Part shown: positions 1-9,313 of the stretch, piece by piece | How the letters are laid out: each line of letters opens with the position of its first letter | Position numbering within the stretch: the stretch's first letter is position 1 | NCBI RefSeq assembly: GCF_003946345.1 | Contig: NZ_RHNY01000009.1 | Location: 62,001 to 126,000 of the forward strand | Direction: 5' to 3' | DNA from: Levilactobacillus tongjiangensis | GTDB taxonomy: Bacteria; Bacillota; Bacilli; Lactobacillales; Lactobacillaceae | DNA: 64,000 nt | Notes under the pieces: model-generated | Told to the model about the DNA's origin: nothing | What the model saw: only the letters and a program-made list of their open reading frames with translations | The model's database searches: none | Position numbers and translations under genes: made by a program

Positions 1-1
1 C

Positions 2-1513
2 GAACAGACAACTCCAGACAAAGTAGCCACACCGGCTAAACACGATACACCACAGCCAACCAACTTAGATGTGGTGCAACCACAGCAGCCAGTTAAGCGA
101 GCGAGAATGGCCACACCAGTTGCCCCCATTGATATTCAGACTGGCGTTTGGGGTACCAGTAAGTGGACACTAAACGATCAGGGCACTATGACGATTTTTG
201 CAGGGACGTTGGGCAGGGCGTTTAATCAGTTTGACAGTACCAACGACAACATCTTTGGCGCCAAGAAGGTGGTCTTTGATGGTACCGCGGGTAAAATTGT
301 TTTGCCGGCTAACGCGAATTCTTTGTTCGCTAGTTTTGAAAAAGTGACCGCCTATGAAGGGCTGGACAACGTTGATACCAGTCAGGTTGCCATGATGAAC
401 AATCTCTTTGCTGAGAATTTGGCGCTGACCAGTATTGATCTCAGTAGCTGGGACTTCAGTCATGTTTCCAACGTCAGTTATATGTTTGCTGGGCAATCAC
501 CAGCCATCTTGGAAGAGATGCAGTTAAAGAGTGTTAAATTAGGTAAGAGCTTCAATGCCGCCATCAATTTGACGGGGATGTTCCAGAACGCTGCGAACTT
601 GACCGATGTAGACTTTGCGAACTGGGATCTGAGTCATGCCACGAATATTCAAATTATGTTAAGTGGAACTGGTTTTAGTACCTTAGATGTCAGTGGTTGG
701 AATGTCGGCCACGTGACATCTACGCGGGATGCCTTCTCCAATATGGCTAATTTGACCGCCATTAACCTGGGCGACTGGCAGACCGGTAAAGTAGGGAACG
801 CAATCGGGATGTTTAGAAATGACCCACTGTTGACGCAACTTGATTTAACCAATGTTGGTGGCCAATACATCACCAATCTATTGGACGGAAATACCGGATT
901 GTCACAGCTCGTACTGGGGCCCAACACCGTACTGACCAATGATTACGGTAACGTGGCGTTACCAGCAGTCCCAGTCAATGACGACTACACGGGACTCTGG
1001 CAATCGGTTGAAACGGGTGCCACTTACACGAGTGATGAGCTGGTTGCGACCTACGACGGGGCCACGATGGCCGGCACCTACGTTTGGCAGAAGACGACGC
1101 CTAAGCCAGTTACGCCAGTTGATCCTGGAACACCGGTAAATCCAGGTACGCCAGATGTTGTGACGCCAGGTCCAACTCCAGAGACGCCAACGACGGACAT
1201 CGTTAACGGTGGAGATGCCGCCACCATTGACGACAGCGCGGCAGATACGGTTGCCCCTAAGAAGACTGTGAAAACTGTGCCAGTGCAGACGGTTAAGACA
1301 TCCGGTCAAGCTGTCAAAGGAACCCGTTCAGCGGTAGTAGCGACCACAATGCCAACTGTAGTGCCAGCCGCTTCCAAGACGCCGGTATCACAGACTACGC
1401 AGCAAGCAACGCTACCTCAAACTGGTGAACAAAAGACTAGTTGGTTAGCTGTCGTAGCGGGTGCCCTCAGCATGAGCTTACTTGGCGCACACTGGTTTAA
1501 ACGACAAGATTAG
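2..1513 (+). CDS. BspA-family leucine-rich-repeat wall protein, 5' end missing
   Basis: The frame is open from base 2, so the true start and signal peptide lie upstream of the window; the GTG at 71 is only the first internal start-like codon. The visible part has a BspA-type (DUF285) repeat region with recurring units such as LTSIDLSSWDFSHVSNVSYMF. A Pro/Thr-rich wall-spanning stretch follows, then the sorting signal LPQTGEQ, a hydrophobic segment and the tail WFKRQD. It should be anchored to peptidoglycan by sortase A. It is a paralogue of the next gene, with a nearly identical C-terminus. BspA-like proteins are often adhesins, but the ligand is unknown. Confidence 0.85.
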   Translation, partial: EQTTPDKVATPAKHDTPQPTNLDVVQPQQPVKRARMATPVAPIDIQTGVWGTSKWTLNDQGTMTIFAGTLGRAFNQFDSTNDNIFGAKKVVFDGTAGKIVLPANANSLFASFEKVTAYEGLDNVDTSQVAMMNNLFAENLALTSIDLSSWDFSHVSNVSYMFAGQSPAILEEMQLKSVKLGKSFNAAINLTGMFQNAANLTDVDFANWDLSHATNIQIMLSGTGFSTLDVSGWNVGHVTSTRDAFSNMANLTAINLGDWQTGKVGNAIGMFRNDPLLTQLDLTNVGGQYITNLLDGNTGLSQLVLGPNTVLTNDYGNVALPAVPVNDDYTGLWQSVETGATYTSDELVATYDGATMAGTYVWQKTTPKPVTPVDPGTPVNPGTPDVVTPGPTPETPTTDIVNGGDAATIDDSAADTVAPKKTVKTVPVQTVKTSGQAVKGTRSAVVATTMPTVVPAASKTPVSQTTQQATLPQTGEQKTSWLAVVAGALSMSLLGAHWFKRQD

Positions 1514-1539
1514 TTAATAAAGGTAATTTGTAAACTCGA

Positions 1540-1573
1540 CAGGCGTTGGAACCGCGTTCCAACGCCTTTTTAA
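1540..1573 (+). terminator. Rho-independent terminator
   Basis: The inverted repeat AGGCGTTGGAA / TTCCAACGCCT is followed by a T run, 27 bases after the stop of the first LRR gene. Confidence 0.85.
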
Positions 1574-1590
1574 TGGGGAATAAGCCACAA

Positions 1591-1606
1591 TGTTTCCCAT
1601 GAAACA
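1591..1606. promoter_or_regulatory. parS-like ParB site (2 mismatches)
   Basis: TGTTTCCCATGAAACA resembles the Bacillus parS consensus TGTTNCACGTGAAACA with two central changes. It lies between the two LRR genes. It is the weakest of the seven parS-like sites in the window. Confidence 0.45.
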
Positions 1607-1746
1607 TTGTTTGCATAAGAAACAAGTTCGACAGCCAGTAAAATCGACGATTAATTGGTGCGCATAGGTAGATTTTTAACCATTTCGCGCTTATACTACG
1701 GTTAGACAGTTTGATCGATGTGTTACAAAGTTGAGGGGGATTAATC

Positions 1747-3897
1747 ATGACTAAAAAGTTGAGGAACACGACAAAGACAAGGTTGACAACCTTAGCAATC
1801 ATGGGGGCTATTGCAGGCGTTGGCACCCAGATGAACACGGCTTATGCTGACACTAATGAAAGCGCAAACAGTTCCGATAATCAGGTCAGCGATTCAGCGG
1901 CCAGCACGGCTAACGACACAACCAAGCAATCAGCAGCACTAACTGGTTCACAATCAAAACTAACTAACGAAGAAGATACGCAGACACCTACGACTAAACC
2001 AACTAGCGCTGCTACTCCAGAACCGGAAACGCCAGCGGCCGATAAGCCAACCACCACACCTACACAACCGGCAGATACAACTGACAAATCGACAACCGAG
2101 CCAGTGGTGCCGGTCACGACGTCGACACCCAAGAAAGTGGTCAGCGAGGAACAGACTACGCCAAAGGTTGCTCAGATTAACCGGGGTACGATGGCTCGAG
2201 CGATGGCTCCAGTCGCACCAGTTGCTCCAGCGGATACTGCAGCGGCAGCCCCAACGATTGTTAAGACGGGGATGTCTGGGACTAGCAAATGGACGATGGA
2301 TAGCAATGGTGTGATGACCTTTTACGCTGGGACGTTAGCCAACATCGGGCGGTATTACAGTGCCACTAAAGTGGTTTTTGACGGTAGTCAGGGGAAAGTT
2401 GTCCTGCCAGCGAACTGTATGATGTTGTTCTGGGACTGGGAAAACGTGACGGCATTTGAGGGGATGGACAACGTCGATGCCAGTCAAGTCAAGAACATGA
2501 CGCAGATGTTCAGCCAGGACTTCGCCTTGAAGAGCTTGGATCTCAGTAGCTGGGACCTGAGTAACGTGACGGATATGACCGAGGCCTTCAGTGGTCGCTA
2601 CTATGATCCAGAAACCGAAACGCACTACAAGATGGGACTAGTTGACCTCAAATTGGGGACAACTACCAGCAATGTGAAGACCATGGATTCGATGCTCTAC
2701 AACGATGATGCTTTAACCACGGTTGATGCGGCTGATTGGGACGTTAGCAGTTTAACCTCAGCCGCTTCACTATTTTATGGGACGGCCATTGCTAACCTGA
2801 ACTTATCTGGCTGGCAGACCAGCAATCTGAAATCGTTGAGTGGGACCTTTGCTAGTATGCCTAACCTGACATCATTTGACGGGAGTAACTGGGATACCAG
2901 CAATGTCACTATCTTCGTTCAGGCCTTTGAGGGTGATCCGTTACTGACAACGGCTAAGGTCAGTGATTGGGACGTTTCTGGCGGCAGTCAGTTCACAAGT
3001 ATGTTCCACAACGATCCGTCGTTGGCTACGCTGGACTTGAGCCAGTGGCATCCCACGATTAACTACATGATTCGGATGTTTGCTGGAGACACAGCTTTAA
3101 CGAAATTAGATCTCTCCGGGTTTAACTTGGCGGCCGTGGACGGTAACCATGTTAATGAGGCCTTGGATGGGACAACTGGGTTACAGGAATTGATTCTAGG
3201 ACCAAATACCAGCCTAGGTGATACGACGAACGGTAATGCGTTCTTACCAGATGTCCCGGTGACGGACGTTTACACGGGCCTCTGGCAAGCAGTTGGAACT
3301 GGAACGGTTGATAAGCCTAAGGGCACCACGTTCACGAGTGCGCAACTCAATACCGCTTACGATGGCAGCACCATGGCGGACACGTACGTTTGGCAAAAAG
3401 TGGCGACCCCAACTGACCCTGACACCAATCCTGGTGGTGGGAGTAATACAGGGACACCGATTGAACCGGAAATACCAACGCCAACACCCGAACCTGATAC
3501 CAATACCAATGAAGGCGATAAAGTTTCTGGCGGTAGTGGGGCTAATTTAGGCAGTACGACGGTTAAAAAACCGACGATTAAAACGCCAGTCAAGCAAACT
3601 AAGACGAATCAGCCAGAAGTTGTGACGACCGGGTCAGCGGCTAAAATTAGCAGCCGGACTGGTGGTCAAGTCGTAACTGTAAATGGTTCATTAGCTGCAA
3701 AGGTGGGTCATGGTACGCAACAGCCAGGTCAGCAGCAACTGGCTGCACAGCCAAAGTCATCATCAACTGCAACGCAACAACAGGCGGCCACGACTTTGCC
3801 ACAAACCAACGAACAAAAATCGAGTTGGGTTGCCGTATTAGCGGGCTTCTTAGGCCTAAGCTTGCTGAGTATTCACTGGTTTAAGCGGCAAGATTAG
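1747..3897 (+). CDS. BspA-family leucine-rich-repeat wall protein (LPQTN)
   Basis: This 716-residue protein starts with a Sec signal peptide ending near NTAYAD (about residue 35). A Ser/Thr/Pro-rich region of about 120 residues follows, then a BspA-type LRR domain (about residues 170-530) with repeated LDLSSWDLSNVTDM-like units. Next come a Pro/Thr spacer and the C-terminal signal LPQTNEQ, a membrane segment and WFKRQD. The motif fits the LPQTxE form described for Lactobacillus plantarum rather than strict LPXTG. The ATG follows GAGGGGG at good spacing. It is a tandem paralogue of the gene before it, so a duplication is likely. A surface adhesin is the best guess; the ligand is unknown. Confidence 0.9.
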   Translation: MTKKLRNTTKTRLTTLAIMGAIAGVGTQMNTAYADTNESANSSDNQVSDSAASTANDTTKQSAALTGSQSKLTNEEDTQTPTTKPTSAATPEPETPAADKPTTTPTQPADTTDKSTTEPVVPVTTSTPKKVVSEEQTTPKVAQINRGTMARAMAPVAPVAPADTAAAAPTIVKTGMSGTSKWTMDSNGVMTFYAGTLANIGRYYSATKVVFDGSQGKVVLPANCMMLFWDWENVTAFEGMDNVDASQVKNMTQMFSQDFALKSLDLSSWDLSNVTDMTEAFSGRYYDPETETHYKMGLVDLKLGTTTSNVKTMDSMLYNDDALTTVDAADWDVSSLTSAASLFYGTAIANLNLSGWQTSNLKSLSGTFASMPNLTSFDGSNWDTSNVTIFVQAFEGDPLLTTAKVSDWDVSGGSQFTSMFHNDPSLATLDLSQWHPTINYMIRMFAGDTALTKLDLSGFNLAAVDGNHVNEALDGTTGLQELILGPNTSLGDTTNGNAFLPDVPVTDVYTGLWQAVGTGTVDKPKGTTFTSAQLNTAYDGSTMADTYVWQKVATPTDPDTNPGGGSNTGTPIEPEIPTPTPEPDTNTNEGDKVSGGSGANLGSTTVKKPTIKTPVKQTKTNQPEVVTTGSAAKISSRTGGQVVTVNGSLAAKVGHGTQQPGQQQLAAQPKSSSTATQQQAATTLPQTNEQKSSWVAVLAGFLGLSLLSIHWFKRQD

Positions 3898-3914
3898 AAA
3901 AAATAGATTTAATA

Positions 3915-3952
3915 GAGCGGCCACCCGGAAATTGGGGTGGTCGTTCTTTTTG
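3915..3952 (+). terminator. Rho-independent terminator
   Basis: GCGGCCACCC pairs with GGGTGGTCGT around a short loop and a T run follows, just after the second LRR gene. Confidence 0.8.
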
Positions 3953-4047
3953 GGTGACCAAGTTACTGGCAGGGAGGCGGGATGTTTTACGATTAAATTT
4001 GTATTTAATATTTTCTTTATTGTAAATGGTTTAACGGATTTACTTTT

Positions 4048-4078
4048 TTGACAGGATTTGCTACTCTGAGAGTAACTT
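4048..4078 (+). promoter_or_regulatory. Probable promoter of the XRE/TPR regulator
   Basis: A consensus -35 TTGACA (4048-4053) is followed after 19 bases by TAACTT (4073-4078). The placement argues against a coding start at the TTG at 4048. Confidence 0.5.
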
Positions 4079-4110
4079 ATTTACGGATGAAAGTGGGGGC
4101 GATGGGCGTC

Positions 4111-4902
4111 ATGGCAGATGACTTATCACAGGCCGGTCAGCTACTGGGTCGCGGTTTGCGAGCGCGACGGTTGGAGCTAGGAATTGCACAAAATGTTTTG
4201 GCGGCAGGTCTGTGTGGCCAGTCGCTGATCAACAAGATTGAACAGGGGCAAGGAATTCCCGATGCCGATTTGTTAACCCAGCTCTGTGAGCGGCTACGGT
4301 TACCCATGAAGCAGACGTTGCGTCAGAACTATCCGATTCGTCGCCAGCCAACGTTTAGTCGCAAGGTCCACAAGTTATACCGGGCTGGCCGCTTCGCCGA
4401 GGTGGTGGCTTATATGGACGCTACCGACCTACTGCCCACACTAACAACGGATGAGGACTTAAAGACTTATTATTACTACTATGGTTGGGCCCTTTACCAG
4501 GCAACTCAGGAGCCGACAGGCGCGTTGCAACACGTTCGGACGGCATTGACGATGATGGTGCCCCAGCGGCCGACTCAGTATCGATCGTTGGAGGTTTTAC
4601 TGATTGCGGTGGAAAATTATTTGTTGGCGGACAGCCAGCCCGGAAACTTTGCGGGGTTTGAGCGTGCGCTAGCCATTATGCGGACGAAGCGGGTCATGGA
4701 TCCTGATGAAAATTTAAATGTCGTTTTCTATCAGTACGCGCAGGTTCTGTTGCAACAGGGGCAGGTCAACCAGGCCGTTCAGACCATTAGTGCGGGCGTT
4801 AACTGGGCGATTTCCCATGACTCGCATTACCTGTTAGCTGACGATTACACCTTGTTAGCGCAGGCTTATCTACAAGCTCATCAAAGCGTGGCCGTTGTGT
4901 AA
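4111..4902 (+). CDS. XRE-family helix-turn-helix regulator with TPR-like C-terminus
   Basis: About 263 residues. An N-terminal HTH_3 domain (LGRGLRARRLELGIAQNVLA..SLINKIEQG) is followed by a helical TPR-like region with repeated Y-rich helices (YYYYYGWALYQ). This layout is typical of RRNPP/Rgg-type regulators, some of which respond to peptides. ATG codons at 4087, 4102 and 4111 are in frame and none has a strong ribosome-binding site; I chose 4111 because the HTH begins just after it. No small pheromone gene is evident beside it. The target is unknown; the adjacent surface-protein genes are plausible by position only. Confidence 0.75.
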   Translation: MADDLSQAGQLLGRGLRARRLELGIAQNVLAAGLCGQSLINKIEQGQGIPDADLLTQLCERLRLPMKQTLRQNYPIRRQPTFSRKVHKLYRAGRFAEVVAYMDATDLLPTLTTDEDLKTYYYYYGWALYQATQEPTGALQHVRTALTMMVPQRPTQYRSLEVLLIAVENYLLADSQPGNFAGFERALAIMRTKRVMDPDENLNVVFYQYAQVLLQQGQVNQAVQTISAGVNWAISHDSHYLLADDYTLLAQAYLQAHQSVAVV

Positions 4903-4964
4903 AGCTAGGACGGGTGTGGACTGATGAGAACATCGCAGCAATTATTAAGTAAAAAGACGATTAC

Positions 4965-4996
4965 AGGTGTCTGGGATGTTCTCGGACGCCTTTTTG
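4965..4996 (+). terminator. Terminator downstream of the regulator
   Basis: AGGTGTC pairs with GACGCCT (one G-U pair) and TTTTT follows. The rest of 4903-5180 shows no gene. Confidence 0.65.
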
Positions 4997-5186
4997 ATAG
5001 TGAGATAGCTAAGCAGACAGTTAAGTAATTTTTCGACGATGTTACCACGGGTGGGGGCTTTGTTGGGCATAGTCTAGGGACGGAGAAAATTAATTGTTGG
5101 AAATTTTCAATTCCTTCAAAAAAACAACATGGACTTTGCGTAGTTAATCTTTGTAACGTCAGCAACACCCATCGGTCGGCCCCGAT

Positions 5187-5215
5187 TTGCTTAACTGTTA
5201 CGTTTATGCTATACT
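5187..5215 (+). promoter_or_regulatory. rpsF operon promoter
   Basis: The -35 TTGCTT (5187-5192), a 17-base spacer and the -10 TATACT (5210-5215) sit upstream of rpsF with a leader of about 85 bases. Confidence 0.75.
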
Positions 5216-5221
5216 ACTAGC

Positions 5222-5300
5222 TTGTGAGTATCTGGCTTACGCTAGTGTCTCTCCTTGCTTCCGCATTGCAGCGGGGGCCTGAAGTCCATAAGGAGGTGTA
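5222..5300 (+). promoter_or_regulatory. Candidate S6:S18 ribosomal-protein leader
   Basis: The leader between promoter and rpsF can fold around CTTCCGC / GCGGGG. It carries a CCG near the stem, as in the autoregulatory S6:S18 leader known upstream of rpsF in many bacteria. The position is right; the fold was judged by eye only. Confidence 0.4.
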
Positions 5301-5306
5301 ACATTC

Positions 5307-5603
5307 ATGGAATCTACTAAATACGAAATCACCTACATCATTCGTCCAGATCTTGACGATGCTGCGAAGACCGCTCTGGTTGAACGCTTCGACAAGGTGC
5401 TGACTGATAACGGTGCAGATATGATCAGTTCAAAAGACTGGTCAAAGCGTCGGTTCGCCTACGAAATTGGCGGCTTTAACGAAGGTATTTACCACATCAA
5501 CCTGATTAACGCTACTGATGACGCAGCATTGAACGAATTCGACCGTTTGGCTAAGATCAACGACAGTATCTTACGTCACATGATCGTTAAGCGCGAAGAC
5601 TAA
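5307..5603 (+). CDS. rpsF: 30S ribosomal protein S6
   Basis: The 98-residue product has the S6 pattern: [13 protein letters not shown] at the N-terminus, a central [25 protein letters not shown] and a basic end HMIVKRED. It binds S18 in the 30S platform. AAGGAGGTG lies at ideal distance before the ATG. It is the first gene of the conserved rpsF-ssb-rpsR operon, probably autoregulated through its leader by the S6:S18 complex. Confidence 0.97.
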   Translation: MESTKYEITYIIRPDLDDAAKTALVERFDKVLTDNGADMISSKDWSKRRFAYEIGGFNEGIYHINLINATDDAALNEFDRLAKINDSILRHMIVKRED

Positions 5604-5643
5604 ATTCAAAACTAACTATATGTAGAGAGGGAGTTATTCAGCA

Positions 5644-6219
5644 ATGATCAACCAAGTAGTACTTACTGGCCGACTGACACGGGATGTTGACTTACGTTAC
5701 ACCCAAAGCGGTGCTGCTGTTGCCACATTCACGCTGGCCGTTGATCGGCGGTTCACCAACCAACAAGGTGAACGGGAAGCTGATTTCGTAAGTTGCGTCA
5801 TCTGGCGTAAATCCGCGGAAAACTTTGCTAACTTCATGCACAAAGGTTCTCTTTGTGGGATTGAAGGACGCATCCAGACCCGGAATTATGAAAATCAACA
5901 AGGCCAACGTGTTTACGTGACCGAAGTTGTCGTTGAGAACTTTTCGTTCTTGGAACCCCGTTCGAGCAATCGTAACGCGGGTGGCAACGCCGGTGGTAAT
6001 TACAATGGTGGTTCCGCGAATAACGCTCCTCAGAATCAGAATCAAAATGCCAATCCGTACACGAGTGGGAATCCGACATCGTCGGCCCCATCCGCGCCTA
6101 CGAACTCGAATCCTAATCCGGTCAATAACAACCAAGGTAACGCTGGGAACAACTCAGCTGATCCGTTTGCGAATTCCGGCGATTCAATTGACATTTCCGA
6201 TGATGATTTACCGTTCTAA
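5644..6219 (+). CDS. ssb: Single-stranded DNA-binding protein
   Basis: This 191-residue SSB starts [20 protein letters not shown] and has an OB fold over about residues 1-105. A long Asn/Gly/Pro/Gln-rich linker follows, then the acidic tip DISDDDLPF that recruits partner proteins such as RecG, PriA and RecO. It lies 40 bases after rpsF and before rpsR, the standard operon order. It coats single-stranded DNA at replication forks and in repair. Confidence 0.97.
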   Translation: MINQVVLTGRLTRDVDLRYTQSGAAVATFTLAVDRRFTNQQGEREADFVSCVIWRKSAENFANFMHKGSLCGIEGRIQTRNYENQQGQRVYVTEVVVENFSFLEPRSSNRNAGGNAGGNYNGGSANNAPQNQNQNANPYTSGNPTSSAPSAPTNSNPNPVNNNQGNAGNNSADPFANSGDSIDISDDDLPF

Positions 6220-6246
6220 TCTCAAATAACGAGGAGGGAAATTTTC

Positions 6247-6486
6247 ATGGCAGGACAACGTCGTGGCGGCCGTCGCCGTCGGAAGGTTGACTTTATTGCA
6301 GCCAACCACATCGAATACATTGATTACAAGGATACTGACTTATTACGTCGGTTCATCTCTGAACGGGGTAAGATCTTACCTCGCCGGGTTACTGGTACTA
6401 GTGCCAAGAACCAACGGAAGTTAACTATCGCTATCAAGCGTTCACGGATCATGGGCTTAATGCCTTTCGTCAGTGAAGAAGGTTAA
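6247..6486 (+). CDS. rpsR: 30S ribosomal protein S18
   Basis: The 79-residue basic protein has the S18 signature [49 protein letters not shown] precedes the ATG. It is the last gene of the operon and is followed by a strong terminator. S18 forms a heterodimer with S6 in the small subunit. Confidence 0.97.
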   Translation: MAGQRRGGRRRRKVDFIAANHIEYIDYKDTDLLRRFISERGKILPRRVTGTSAKNQRKLTIAIKRSRIMGLMPFVSEEG

Positions 6487-6495
6487 TAAAGAATT

Positions 6496-6531
6496 AGACC
6501 TAACTACAGAAATGTAGGGGGTCTTTTTTTT
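6496..6531 (+). terminator. rpsR terminator
   Basis: A GACC..CTACA / TGTAG..GGTC stem is followed by eight or more T residues. Confidence 0.85.
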
Positions 6532-6641
6532 ACCCATTTTTTGTGATTGTGAATTGATAATCCCTTTGTGTAGCCTGCTTTCAGAACAATTCACAAGTAA
6601 AGAAAACGGAAATTGGCCAAAACTTTCACAAGATATCTTAC

Positions 6642-6670
6642 TTGCACCCTTAACTAAATCGGGGCATACT
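6642..6670 (+). promoter_or_regulatory. Probable gldA promoter
   Basis: The -35 TTGCAC (6642-6647) and -10 CATACT (6665-6670) are 17 bases apart. Transcription from here would give a leader of about 160 bases. Confidence 0.55.
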
Positions 6671-6676
6671 CTGGTC

Positions 6677-6838
6677 ATAAGCTTAATCACAGGCCAGGAT
6701 TAGGTCAGTAAACCATGGGGGAGACGTCCACCCGTAACTACTGGAATCTCACGGTAAGCGCCAGTCATATGGCAAGTTACCTGTTCATTCGTACCTAGTT
6801 GATTAGAATGAAACCTTTCTTAAGGATGGAGGTATTTT
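6677..6838 (+). promoter_or_regulatory. Structured 5' leader of gldA, class unknown
   Basis: The leader contains a GGGGGA..TCCACCC hairpin. It also has two mutually exclusive pairings: ACTGG (about 6740) with CCAGT (about 6763), or GCCA with TGGC inside a GGTAA / TTACC stem (about 6755-6783). I could not match it to a riboswitch class I know. Confidence 0.3.
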
Positions 6839-6840
6839 CA

Positions 6841-7950
6841 ATGATTACGGCATTTGCAAGTCCTTCGACATACGTTCAAGGTGATCAGTTACTACAGCAC
6901 GCGGCGCGGTACATCGCACCATTTGGGGATCATGGGCTCTTGATTGCGGATGATATTGTTTGGCAACTGATTGGTGAACAGTTCTACCAATACTTGACCG
7001 CTGATGGATTGGAAATCGAACATATTTCGTTCAACGGGGAAAGTTCACCGGAAGAAATTGAACGGATTCAGGGTATCGGTGAGCAAAAGGATGCCAAGTT
7101 CGTCATTGCCCTCGGCGGTGGGAAGACCAACGATACGACCAAGGCCGTTGGTGATCGCCTCCACGTTCCAGTGGTCATCGTGCCCACACTGGCTTCGAAT
7201 GATTCACCTTGTACCCGGTTGAGTGTCATTTACTCCGCTAACGGAGAATTTCTGAAATACCAATTCTACGACAAGAACCCAGATCTAGTTCTGGTAGATT
7301 CCTCCGTGATTGCGGGGGCGCCCGTTCGGTTCCTGATTGACGGGATTGCCGACGCGTTATCGACTAACGTGGAAGCTCAGACCGTGGCGCGGGCCCGGGC
7401 GACAACCTTACTCCCATTGCAGACTGACCAGACAGCAGCCGGGATTGCTTTGGCCGAGAAGTGTGAAGAATTACTGTTCAAATACACGGATCAAGCAGTT
7501 GCAGCTGCTCAGGACCACGTGGTGACGCCAGCGTTGTCCCACATCATTGAGGCCAACATCCTACTGAGTGGGGTAGGTGCCGAAAGCTCTGGTTTAGCGG
7601 CCGCACACAGTTTCCAAAACGGTTTGACTGCGCTGTCCGGTGACGTGCATAAGCTTTCACACGGGCAAAAGGTCTCCTTCGGAACATTAGTCAATCTAGT
7701 TCTGGAAGGAGCGACTGACGACCAGTTCCGGCGTTATCTGGAATTTGAGGCGGCATTGGGCCTGCCAACCACCTTGGCTGACCTCCATCTGGAAAATGTG
7801 AGTGACGAAGACCTGCTAAAAGTGGCCACGCTGACCACTCAAAAGGGCGAAACCATTCACAACATGGGGTTCCCTGTCACGCCACGAGACGTCCTGGCAG
7901 CCATTAAGGCAACCGATAGTCTGTCACGGAAGATGCAAGGATTGGCTTAA
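6841..7950 (+). CDS. gldA: Glycerol dehydrogenase (iron-containing ADH family)
   Basis: A 369-residue protein close to the family length (E. coli GldA has 367). It shows the NAD-binding ALGGGKTNDTTKAVGD stretch, VPTLASNDSPCTRLSVIY, and metal ligands in LIDGIADALST and SHGQKVSFGTL. It should oxidise glycerol to dihydroxyacetone with NAD+, or run in reverse. The ATG at 6841 is chosen because GGAGG precedes it by 8 bases; the longer reading from TTG 6799 has no such site. It stands alone with its own promoter and a shared convergent terminator. Confidence 0.92.
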   Translation: MITAFASPSTYVQGDQLLQHAARYIAPFGDHGLLIADDIVWQLIGEQFYQYLTADGLEIEHISFNGESSPEEIERIQGIGEQKDAKFVIALGGGKTNDTTKAVGDRLHVPVVIVPTLASNDSPCTRLSVIYSANGEFLKYQFYDKNPDLVLVDSSVIAGAPVRFLIDGIADALSTNVEAQTVARARATTLLPLQTDQTAAGIALAEKCEELLFKYTDQAVAAAQDHVVTPALSHIIEANILLSGVGAESSGLAAAHSFQNGLTALSGDVHKLSHGQKVSFGTLVNLVLEGATDDQFRRYLEFEAALGLPTTLADLHLENVSDEDLLKVATLTTQKGETIHNMGFPVTPRDVLAAIKATDSLSRKMQGLA

Positions 7951-7968
7951 TTACAGGCAAACATAAAA

Positions 7969-8021
7969 AAAGCAATGCGTCAGCACTGGGGGTCGGATCC
8001 CGTGTGAACGCATTGCTTTTT
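7969..8021. terminator. Bidirectional terminator between gldA and the amidohydrolase
   Basis: The perfect inverted repeat AGCAATGCGT / ACGCATTGCT has A and T runs on either side. It can serve both convergent genes. Confidence 0.85.
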
Positions 8022-8029
8022 AACGAGGT

Positions 8030-9214
8030 TTAGAACTCGCGATGACCGCCAAGGTAGACTTGTTTGTCTGCCTGAACGACATTGGCGGTGTCAGCGAGGG
8101 GGTCCTTCTTAAGGACTTGGAAGTCGGCAAATTTGCCAACTTCGAGGGTGCCGTATTCATCGGCAACCCCCAATAACTTAGGGGAGTTCAACGTCGAGCA
8201 CTGGTAGGCTTCGGCATTGGTCATGCCTAACTTGGTGAGTAAGCCAAATTCCTCGGGCGTCTTATCGAAACCGTTGTAAGGAGTACCGGCGTCGGTCCCA
8301 CAGGTGAATTTGACGCCTAACTTGAAGGCCCGCTTCATGTTGACGTAGGTATCGTCTAAGGCGTCGGCGGCCTTCTTCACTTCCCAGTCAGGGAGATCAC
8401 CGTTGCCAAATTCTGGGATGACCCATTCAGCGATCAACGTTGGCGTGAGGTAGGTGCCCTGTTTGACCATTTGCTTGGCTTCAGATTCGTTGACGTAGAA
8501 ACCGTGCTCGATGGAATCAACACCTGCATCCAAAGCGTTCTGGATACCAGGGTTCCCTTCGGCGTGGGCAGCGACGACGCGACGCTTATGGTGAGCCTCT
8601 TCAACGGCCACGTGCATTTCGGCCACGGATAATTGAGCGTCTTCCATGAAATCGTTCGGTGTCATGACGCCACCAGTGGCCATGACCTTGACACTCTCAG
8701 CACCGTTCTTAAAAGCGGTCCGGACAGCCTTTCGCATCTCATCGGGTGAGTCAACGGCGTGCCCACCAGTTGCGGAATCACCATGGCCACCGGTCATCGA
8801 GAAGGCCTTGCCGGAGGTCAACATCCGAGGAGTGTGTGGGAGCTGACCGGTTTTCTGCAGACGCTTGAGTTTCACGTCAACGTCGTAATCGTTTCCGCAG
8901 CCTCGGACGTAGGTTACACCGGACTTTAAGAGTGCTTGGAGGTTGGTCCAGGCAAAGACGGAGACTTCGGATTCAGAGTTGTGACTGCCGTTCAGTGCTA
9001 AAGGATTGGCTGAGACGTGGGTGTGAACGTTAAAGAACCCTGGCATGACGTACTGACCGCCTAAATCAACCTGTTCATCGGCCTCAGCGGGCGTGCCCTG
9101 CCCGCGGTCGACTAATTTACCCGTTTCAGTGTCGACAGTGAACCAGGCGTCGGCTTCATTCTGATCGGTGGTGCCATCAAATAAGGTGAAGTTAAAGAAA
9201 GTTTTTTTGCTCAT
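8030..9214 (-). CDS. Amidohydrolase-family metal-dependent hydrolase (prolidase-like)
   Basis: The 394-residue protein has the amidohydrolase core: NVHTHVS (first HxH metal pair), VKVMATGGV with the bridging Lys, AAHAEG and IEHGF (His ligands) and CGTDAGTP (catalytic Asp). The C-terminal NPADF-like strand (KFADFQVLKKDPL) fits the imidazolonepropionase/Xaa-Pro dipeptidase subgroup. The substrate cannot be assigned. AGGAGG precedes the ATG. It lies just downstream of a T-box-controlled peptide-binding lipoprotein on the same strand, so peptide or amino-acid-derivative turnover is plausible but only inferred. Confidence 0.85.
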   Translation of the reverse strand: MSKKTFFNFTLFDGTTDQNEADAWFTVDTETGKLVDRGQGTPAEADEQVDLGGQYVMPGFFNVHTHVSANPLALNGSHNSESEVSVFAWTNLQALLKSGVTYVRGCGNDYDVDVKLKRLQKTGQLPHTPRMLTSGKAFSMTGGHGDSATGGHAVDSPDEMRKAVRTAFKNGAESVKVMATGGVMTPNDFMEDAQLSVAEMHVAVEEAHHKRRVVAAHAEGNPGIQNALDAGVDSIEHGFYVNESEAKQMVKQGTYLTPTLIAEWVIPEFGNGDLPDWEVKKAADALDDTYVNMKRAFKLGVKFTCGTDAGTPYNGFDKTPEEFGLLTKLGMTNAEAYQCSTLNSPKLLGVADEYGTLEVGKFADFQVLKKDPLADTANVVQADKQVYLGGHREF

Positions 9215-9313
9215 ATGCGTTTCCTCCTATATATTAAGTAACTCGTTTCGTTAGCATCGTTTGGTTGTTAGTGGAAGTACTGGTGGTTATGATCATGTTG
9301 CTAGTGGAAGTGT

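Noticed and set aside
4905-5168. 87-codon minus-strand frame between the XRE regulator and rpsF
   Set aside because: No ribosome site, runs through a terminator hairpin, and its product resembles no protein.
6677-6838. gldA leader as a known riboswitch (cobalamin, M-box, yybP-ykoY or ydaO)
   Set aside because: The diagnostic conserved boxes of these classes were not found.
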